Assembly: GCA_015493495.1 (NCBI GenBank)
Contig: WGDB01000008.1
Coordinates: forward strand, 1-56,411
Direction: 5' to 3'
Length of the DNA: 56,411 bases
Source of the DNA: Helicobacteraceae bacterium
Lineage (GTDB): Bacteria > Campylobacterota > Campylobacteria > Campylobacterales > Sulfurimonadaceae
Shown here: positions 51,558 to 56,411 of the stretch, piece by piece
How positions within the stretch are numbered: position 1 is the stretch's first letter
Layout: each line of letters opens with the position of its first letter
The notes under the pieces: generated by a model
Seen by the model: only the letters and a program-made list of their open reading frames with translations
Told to the model about the DNA's origin: nothing
Database searches by the model: none
Made by a program: the position numbers and the translations under genes

Positions 51558-53120
51558 ATGAGTAATGAAATTACTGAAAACACAGAACAGACTATCGCAG
51601 AAGCACTGCCAGTAGAAGAGACATTTGACCAATTTGGTCTTAAAAAAGACATTATGCGCGCCATCGGCTATGCCGGTTTCAAAGTGCCAAGCCCAATCCA
51701 ACTTCAAGCTATTCCATTGGTTATGGACGGACGTGACATCGTTGCACAGGCACAGACAGGTACAGGTAAAACAGCAGCATTTGGTCTTCCAACACTAAAC
51801 AAGATCGATCCAAATGGTGGTGTACAAGCGCTTATCATCACACCAACACGTGAACTTGCCAACCAGGTAAGTGATGAGCTTTACAAGTATGGTAAACAAG
51901 CCGGTCTTCGTACTGTTACTGTTTATGGTGGTAGCTCTTATGGTCGTCAAATCGGTCTTATCGAGCGTGGTGCACAGATCGTTATCGCAACTCCGGGTCG
52001 TCTTAAAGACATCCTTGCACGTGACATGCTTAAAAACTTCTCACCATCAACAGTTATCTTGGATGAAGCGGATGAGATGCTTGACATGGGTTTCTTGGAT
52101 GACATCAATGAGATCTTCGCTTATCTTCCATCTGACCGTCAGACACTGCTTTTCTCAGCAACCATGCCTGCACCGATCAAGAAACTTGCAGAGCGTATCT
52201 TGGTTGACCCTGCATTTATTACCATTACACGTTCTGAGACAACTAACGTTGACATTGAGCAGAAGTATTATGTTATTGATGAAAATGAGCGCGACGATGC
52301 AATTATCCGTCTTTTGGACTCTGAAGATACGACCAAATGTGTTGTCTTCTGTCGTACTAAAAAAGAGGTAGATCGTGTTGCTGAAGTACTTGCTGGTATT
52401 GGTTACAACGCTAAAGGTCTTCATGGTGACATGGAGCAGCGTCAACGTGAAGCAGTTATTAAAGGACTTAAAACAGGTCAGTATGACATTCTTGTAGCGA
52501 CTGATGTTGCGGCACGTGGTATCCACATCGACGATGTAAGTCACGTATTTAACTACCACATTCCTTTTGACTCTGAGTCTTATGTACACCGTATTGGTCG
52601 TACTGGTCGCGCGGGTCAAAAAGGTATGGCAATCACGCTTCTTACACCACGTGAGTTCAAAGAACTTCAGCGTATTAAGTCTAAGGTTGGTACAACGATG
52701 GAACATGCTTATGTTCCAAGTAAATCATCGATCAAAAGTGCTAACATCTCTAAGATGGTAGACTCTGTTGAAAAGCAGCGTATCTTTGATGAGGCACATG
52801 AGCTTCTTGACCTTCTTCGTGAAGACATCGATGATGAGAAGATCATGTATAAACTTGTCTCTATGGTGATCGATCGTCAAGAAGTAAAGGGACCAAACGA
52901 GATCGGTATTAACCCTGAGCGTCTTGAGAAGATCTTAGAAAACCTTGAGCGTGGCGGAAATGGTGGTGGAAACCGTGGCCGTGGTGGTTACCGTGGGAAC
53001 CGTAGCCGTAATGGTGGCGGAGGCGGCGGTGGTTACCGTGGCAACCGCGATCGTAACCGTTCTGGTGGCGGAGGAAGCGGTGGTGGTTACCGTGGCAACC
53101 GCGATCGTAACAGAGACTAA
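51558..53120 (+). CDS. deaD: DEAD-box RNA helicase with RGG-type tail
   Basis: ATP-dependent RNA unwinding for ribosome assembly and mRNA turnover. The 520-residue protein has the Q motif region (PSPIQLQAIP), AQTGTGKT (65-72), PTRELANQV, DEAD at 169-172, SAT, TDVAARGIHIDD and HRIGRTGRAG. The C-terminus (about 466-520) is a Gly/Arg/Asn tail with three YRGN repeats, an RNA-binding RGG-like extension. AAAAAGAGAT precedes ATG. A leader of about 247 nt with competing hairpins suggests control by RNA structure, perhaps by temperature or the helicase itself. Confidence 0.94.
   Translation: MSNEITENTEQTIAEALPVEETFDQFGLKKDIMRAIGYAGFKVPSPIQLQAIPLVMDGRDIVAQAQTGTGKTAAFGLPTLNKIDPNGGVQALIITPTRELANQVSDELYKYGKQAGLRTVTVYGGSSYGRQIGLIERGAQIVIATPGRLKDILARDMLKNFSPSTVILDEADEMLDMGFLDDINEIFAYLPSDRQTLLFSATMPAPIKKLAERILVDPAFITITRSETTNVDIEQKYYVIDENERDDAIIRLLDSEDTTKCVVFCRTKKEVDRVAEVLAGIGYNAKGLHGDMEQRQREAVIKGLKTGQYDILVATDVAARGIHIDDVSHVFNYHIPFDSESYVHRIGRTGRAGQKGMAITLLTPREFKELQRIKSKVGTTMEHAYVPSKSSIKSANISKMVDSVEKQRIFDEAHELLDLLREDIDDEKIMYKLVSMVIDRQEVKGPNEIGINPERLEKILENLERGGNGGGNRGRGGYRGNRSRNGGGGGGGYRGNRDRNRSGGGGSGGGYRGNRDRNRD
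52983..53113 (+). repeat. In-frame repeats encoding the RGG-type tail of DeaD
   Basis: Three near-identical copies beginning GGTGGTTACCGTGG at 52983, 53028 and 53082 (spacing 45 and 54 bp), separated by Gly-rich codons. All spacings are multiples of three, so copy changes would keep the frame. Confidence 0.85.
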
Positions 53121-53137
53121 ACCTCTCCCCTCTTTTA

Positions 53138-53157
53138 CAGAGAGGTCTCCCTCTCTG
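53138..53157 (+). terminator. Hairpin after deaD
   Basis: CAGAGAGG-TCTC-CCTCTCTG, a perfect 8-bp stem 17 nt after the deaD stop. The T-run is weak and begins about 18 nt later. Confidence 0.55.
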
Positions 53158-53376
53158 ATACTTCTACCCCGCTCTTTTTACATTGACTACTCAAAAAATA
53201 CTATCTTGCTTCATTTTGTACTGAAATAATTATCTAATTAACTCTGTTTTCAACCATATCGATGAGATATCACCTTTTCATAGCTGTTAAAAAAAAGAAA
53301 ACAGCACTAATTCAGACAAACACATTCTCGAAGCCGTCAAAGAGTTTCGTAAACTAAGTGTCTCTCCCTTCTCTAC

Positions 53377-54066
53377 TTAAGAGAGTGAAGCGTAAGCTTT
53401 TTGCAGGCCACCATAAAGTGTTTTAGGGGTCAGTGTAGCATCTTCTTCCCAGAGTCTCTGCATAACAACATTGTCTTCGTCACCATTCCACACTTTAATA
53501 TAAGTACCCTCTTTATATCCATGGTCCTGACGGAACTGGTTTAAGATGTTTTTTCCCACATACAGTCGGTAAAGATCACCCAAGTTCAATCCGCTCATAT
53601 AGGCTAACGCAAAAAAGTCTTCAAAAAGTTTTGGACTGTCTAATGCATCACGATTAACCGCATTGGCGATAAGATCTTCTACCTTGGACATGATCTCGTC
53701 AGGTGTTGCATACTCTAAATGTTCTGTTGTCTGTAGTTTCAGATAGCCTGCCTCTTCTGAGATCTGCATAGCCAAATCCTCTAAAGTTCCACGGAAGTTT
53801 TTAGAAAAGTCCTCTAATCCAAGACTCATAATAAAGTGCCAGACATCAATCACTTCGATCTGAAGGTTAGCCCAATCCGGGTCTGCATCGATCGCTTTCC
53901 AGTGCTTCCAGGCAAAAGAGTCGATCATCTCAGCACACTCCATATAGATACAGCGTTTCCAGTTGATGGTTTTACCGTTTTTAGTTTTACCCGCTTCCCA
54001 TCCTTCACCGTTGGTCGCATCATTTAACTCTTGTTGCAACAGCAACATCTCTAAAACTTTTTCCAT
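53377..54066 (-). CDS. dut: dUTP diphosphatase, dimeric (all-alpha) type
   Basis: Hydrolyses dUTP to dUMP, keeping uracil out of DNA. The 229-residue protein is the all-alpha dimeric type found in Campylobacter and trypanosomes, not the beta trimer. It shows YMECAEMIDSFAWKHWK with the metal-binding Glu/Asp cluster, VIDVWHFIMSLGLE as the second acidic helix, and a late NQFRQDHGYKEGTYIKVWNG. AAAGGAG precedes ATG. It is followed by 256 bp of gene-free sequence before deaD. Confidence 0.93.
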   Translation of the reverse strand: MEKVLEMLLLQQELNDATNGEGWEAGKTKNGKTINWKRCIYMECAEMIDSFAWKHWKAIDADPDWANLQIEVIDVWHFIMSLGLEDFSKNFRGTLEDLAMQISEEAGYLKLQTTEHLEYATPDEIMSKVEDLIANAVNRDALDSPKLFEDFFALAYMSGLNLGDLYRLYVGKNILNQFRQDHGYKEGTYIKVWNGDEDNVVMQRLWEEDATLTPKTLYGGLQKAYASLS

Positions 54067-54137
54067 CTTACACTCCTTTAGGTAGCACTACTTTTAGACA
54101 AGAGAGAGACTCACCTCTGTAAAAATAGCTCTGTATT

Positions 54138-54572
54138 TTACTCAAATTCTTTAAAATCTGCCCTATTCCAATAGAGCTTTTTGCCAAAGCCCAAACGGTT
54201 ATCCGTAAACTTGAGTTGTTCTAAGCGGATTGACCAGAGTTTAGGTTGCATCATTTTAGCATAGGGAAACGCTTTATAATAGATTTTTTCTGCATCTTCA
54301 CCCGCTTCAGACATCTTTGCTCTGAACTGCAAACCCTGTATCTTTCCAACCTCATCAGTCTCCAATGCTACGGTTCCTGATACATTGGTGTTTAAAATAA
54401 CATTTTTTATATGTTCCGTTTTAAAGTCAGAAGCCACAATAAAAGCGATATTTTTTTCATCATAAGCATAAAAAAGAGAGGCAGAGTGAGGCCTGTTCTC
54501 AACGCAGGTAGCCAGTGAAAGGAGGTGATGCTTGGCTAAAAAAAGCGCGATCTTCTCAAGCGTTTTTGGCAT
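54138..54572 (-). CDS. Pyridoxamine-5'-phosphate-oxidase-like protein
   Basis: A 144-residue split-barrel flavin/heme-binding-fold protein: HHLLSLATCVENRPHSASLF, YDEKNIAFIVASDFKTEHIK and NVSGTVALETDE are typical of the PNPOx-like superfamily. It is too short to be PdxH, so it is a member of unknown substrate. The start lies within the end of the ADP-ribosylglycohydrolase gene (17-bp overlap), so it is co-translated with it. Confidence 0.82.
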   Translation of the reverse strand: MPKTLEKIALFLAKHHLLSLATCVENRPHSASLFYAYDEKNIAFIVASDFKTEHIKNVILNTNVSGTVALETDEVGKIQGLQFRAKMSEAGEDAEKIYYKAFPYAKMMQPKLWSIRLEQLKFTDNRLGFGKKLYWNRADFKEFE

Positions 54573-55458
54573 CGATCTTCTCTATATATGTTTTTATAAG
54601 ATCCGCATCATTCATAGAATTATAGTTAAATGGCACTGCTTCCATACCCCCTGCAGCACCTAAGACAGCACCAACCAGCATACCCCGTGCTGCTGAATCA
54701 CCACCCGCCAGGACATTGGCTTCCATCGCCTCTTGAAAGTCACTGAAACGTACAAGCAGATAGATCACCGCAGCAAAACCGCCCTCCACACTACAAGACT
54801 GTCCCAGATCTTTAATGGCCTCGACACTCTCTGTCTCTGCCTTGGAGACACCCTTTTCGATCCAAGACTGTATGCTCTCAGAATAGGCCAATGCAATCTC
54901 TTCGATGGAGCGTTTCACCTCAGCACCCATACTCACAGCTAAAATAAGCTCGTTAAAGTAGGCAGCACTCTCGACCAGCTCTTTGGTCATATGAGTAAAG
55001 ACCGTATGAAGTTTGACATACTCCATCATCTTGTCCATGTCGTTATGATAAGCATAGACTAGTGGCATCATGCGTCCTACCACACTCAAGTCATGAGAAC
55101 TGGAACCACAGCCTAATGAACTTTTTCCTGCATCCAAAGCCTCCAAGGTATGTTTAGATGCACCATCGACATATCCCGTATACTCCTGCATCTTCTCTCT
55201 CCATGCACCAGAGAAGCTTTGAATCGTAAAATTGTCATCATTGGCAATGGCATCTAAAAGCCATAACATCTGGTCACCATAGTGGGTAAAGTCTCCCGCC
55301 TTTTTTCCAGGATGATAGTCACTCTGAGGGTCATTGAACGATTGAGTGTCAAATTGAGACTTTGAGATCTGATGGGTATCATAAAGCCAGTGTGCGCCAA
55401 GTGCATAGGCATCACCATAAAAAGCGCCCCACAGTGCGGCTTGAAGTTTAGTTTTCAT
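54556..55458 (-). CDS. ADP-ribosylglycohydrolase family protein
   Basis: Removes ADP-ribose from proteins or small molecules. The 300-residue all-alpha protein has the metal-binding N-terminal WGAFYGDAYALGAHWLYD, and the late LAGGDSAARGMLVGAVLGA, which supplies the second acidic metal cluster. AAGGAT lies upstream of ATG. It is downstream of a sirtuin gene on the same strand; both families act on NAD-derived ADP-ribose chemistry, which may be a functional link. Confidence 0.88.
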   Translation of the reverse strand: MKTKLQAALWGAFYGDAYALGAHWLYDTHQISKSQFDTQSFNDPQSDYHPGKKAGDFTHYGDQMLWLLDAIANDDNFTIQSFSGAWREKMQEYTGYVDGASKHTLEALDAGKSSLGCGSSSHDLSVVGRMMPLVYAYHNDMDKMMEYVKLHTVFTHMTKELVESAAYFNELILAVSMGAEVKRSIEEIALAYSESIQSWIEKGVSKAETESVEAIKDLGQSCSVEGGFAAVIYLLVRFSDFQEAMEANVLAGGDSAARGMLVGAVLGAAGGMEAVPFNYNSMNDADLIKTYIEKIDAKNA

Positions 55459-55574
55459 GTTTTATATCCTTAGGAAATTTGTTTCTAGTATAACATGATA
55501 CACATAGATCACATCCACATAATCCACCACTCATTACCCTTAGGTATAACTGTCTTTGAGCTGTCTCTAGTACT

Positions 55575-56300
55575 TTAACGACCAAGATGCTCCTCGATAT
55601 ACTCTAACATCTCATCAACCGCGTCCGTCGCCTTAGCTTGAATAAAGTGTTCAAAATAGGCATCGATGTTCTTCTCAAAATCTCCAAAACCGGTGGTATG
55701 ACGTTCTTGCTTAGGGTTCACCAATATGGAGTGTTCAAACTCTTGCACCAAAGCTACAATGTCTATAACCTGACCACTGGTTCCAATCGCAATAAACAGG
55801 TCACTCTCATCAATCGCTCTATAGATATGTTGGTACATCGGCGCACTCTCTCCAAACATCACAACATTATGCCGAACACTATAGCTGCCACAATGAGGGC
55901 ACTGCTCATCCTCTTTTTGAGCACGATAGCCCACATAAAAGGTTTGATGACACTCTTCACAACGTAGGTCTGTCAAGGTACCATGCAGATGTAAAACTTC
56001 TTTGGCCCCTGCTTTTTCTAAAAGGTTATCAACATTTTGAGTCAGGTGGATTATTTGATCTGGGTATTTCTCTTCCAAAGCGGCTAAAGCCCTATGCATG
56101 GCATTAGGTTTTTTGTCTTCAAGATCTTCTCTGCGGGCATTGTAAAAATCCGTCACAAGTTGGCGATCTTGCATCCAACCTTGAGTAGAACAGACTGTCA
56201 TAACATCATAGTTTTCCCAAAGACCATCACTGTCACGAAAGGTACTGATACCACTCTCAGCACTCAGACCTGCTCCGCTTATGATCATTACTTTATGCAT
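55575..56300 (-). CDS. cobB: NAD-dependent protein deacylase (sirtuin)
   Basis: Removes acyl groups from lysines using NAD+. Motifs: IISGAGLSAESGISTFRDSD (NAD binding), TQNVDNLLEKAG, the catalytic His in LHLHGTL, a zinc site CEECHQ with CPHCGS, and IGTSGQV. I start at ATG 56300 (MHKVMIIS), 6 nt after AAGGA; an ATG at 56306 lies directly against that site. The protein is about 241 residues. A hairpin lies upstream at 56318-56346. Confidence 0.93.
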   Translation of the reverse strand: MHKVMIISGAGLSAESGISTFRDSDGLWENYDVMTVCSTQGWMQDRQLVTDFYNARREDLEDKKPNAMHRALAALEEKYPDQIIHLTQNVDNLLEKAGAKEVLHLHGTLTDLRCEECHQTFYVGYRAQKEDEQCPHCGSYSVRHNVVMFGESAPMYQHIYRAIDESDLFIAIGTSGQVIDIVALVQEFEHSILVNPKQERHTTGFGDFEKNIDAYFEHFIQAKATDAVDEMLEYIEEHLGR

Positions 56301-56317
56301 CGTCATTCCTTATAAGT

Positions 56318-56346
56318 TATACCTCTGACATTCCTGAGAGGATATA
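56318..56346. other. Inverted repeat upstream of the sirtuin gene
   Basis: TATACCTCT (56318-56326) pairs with AGAGG-A-TATA (56337-56346) with one bulged A. It could be a terminator for the partial gene at the window edge, or a leader hairpin. Confidence 0.4.
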
Positions 56347-56378
56347 AGACTTCAGGGTAAAAGAGTCTCTATAACAAT

Positions 56379-56411
56379 CTAATACTCGTCAAAATCACCC
56401 AAAGCCATATC
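56379..56411 (-). CDS. 3' end of an unidentified gene
   Basis: The last minus-strand codons in the window read DMALGDFDEY followed by TAG. The fragment is too short to identify; coding is suggested only by the open frame and the position upstream of the sirtuin gene. Confidence 0.35.
   Translation of the reverse strand, partial: DMALGDFDEY

Noticed and set aside
53262-53357. A 31-codon frame starting at ATG 53262
   Set aside because: No ribosome site or promoter, and a low-complexity poly-Lys stretch; judged chance.
53288-53371. Open frame after TAA encoding DKHILEAVKEFRKLS-like sequence, possible gene remnant
   Set aside because: No start codon or ribosome site, under 30 codons, and the upstream frame is closed; a decayed gene is possible but not supported.

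Overview
The window is chromosomal DNA that I read as coming from a Campylobacterota bacterium (formerly Epsilonproteobacteria), probably a free-living, Sulfurovum- or Sulfurimonas-like respirer. The assignment is inferred from gene content and style: an ArsS/CprS-type kinase with a HELKTPIAKG H-box, a stand-alone asparaginase N-domain, a dimeric-type dUTPase, a CcoI/CcoS pair, a small c-type cytochrome, a compact AT-leaning genome with many 1-20 nt gene overlaps, TATAAT -10 boxes usually without a -35, and frequent TTG/GTG starts. No rRNA, tRNA, CRISPR array, phage or transposase gene was seen.

Layout. (1) 16-7580: surface-polysaccharide genes (MBOAT acyltransferase, SGNH-like partner, GT92-like and GT9 glycosyltransferases, UDP-glucose dehydrogenase) and a membrane-anchored metallophosphoesterase. 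(2) 7657-13761: a tight operon of a glycosidase-like membrane protein, two tandem LtaS-type sulfatase-fold enzymes and heptosyltransferase WaaF. A 400-bp patchwork of repeats and hairpins follows (13755-14158). (3) 14161-23187: a YfaZ-like protein, HldE and HldD, then cytochrome c, then pgi-gmhA-gmhB-asparaginase-ccoI-ccoS. Together these encode the whole ADP-heptose pathway. (4) 23401-38852: rho, murI, dnaX, small unknown proteins, surE-tcdA-thioredoxin/NHL, an ArsRS-like two-component system, feoAB, an OprD-like porin, pssA and a small SGNH hydrolase.

(5) 38813-46305 is the most unusual stretch: ten co-directional, mostly overlapping genes. In order they encode a small protein, a DUF1294 membrane protein, a PhoB-type response regulator, a thioredoxin, a DUF4266 lipoprotein, a DUF3570 outer-membrane protein, ApbE, a second beta-barrel, a mini PstS-like binding protein and a sensor kinase. 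The DUF3570 protein carries three copies of Asp-x-x-Ser-Gly-Ala-Ser, which resembles the ApbE flavinylation motif. The ApbE homologue has Gly where the metal-binding Asp normally lies. A Pho-box-like 7-4-7 direct repeat sits exactly where a PhoB-type activator would bind upstream of the thioredoxin gene. I infer a self-regulated envelope redox/sensing system.

(6) 46416-56411: an orphan response regulator and an outer-membrane protein, a Cache sensor kinase overlapping rmuC, a DEAD-box helicase with an RGG tail, dUTPase, a PNPOx-like protein, an ADP-ribosylglycohydrolase and a sirtuin. The deaD leader contains a structured RNA with two mutually exclusive stems, like a riboswitch. The rmuC leader contains a tandem-dyad hairpin. 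Several genes (7657, surE, the ArsR-like regulator, the DUF1801-like gene) have a -10 box exactly 6 nt before ATG and no Shine-Dalgarno, suggesting leaderless mRNAs.
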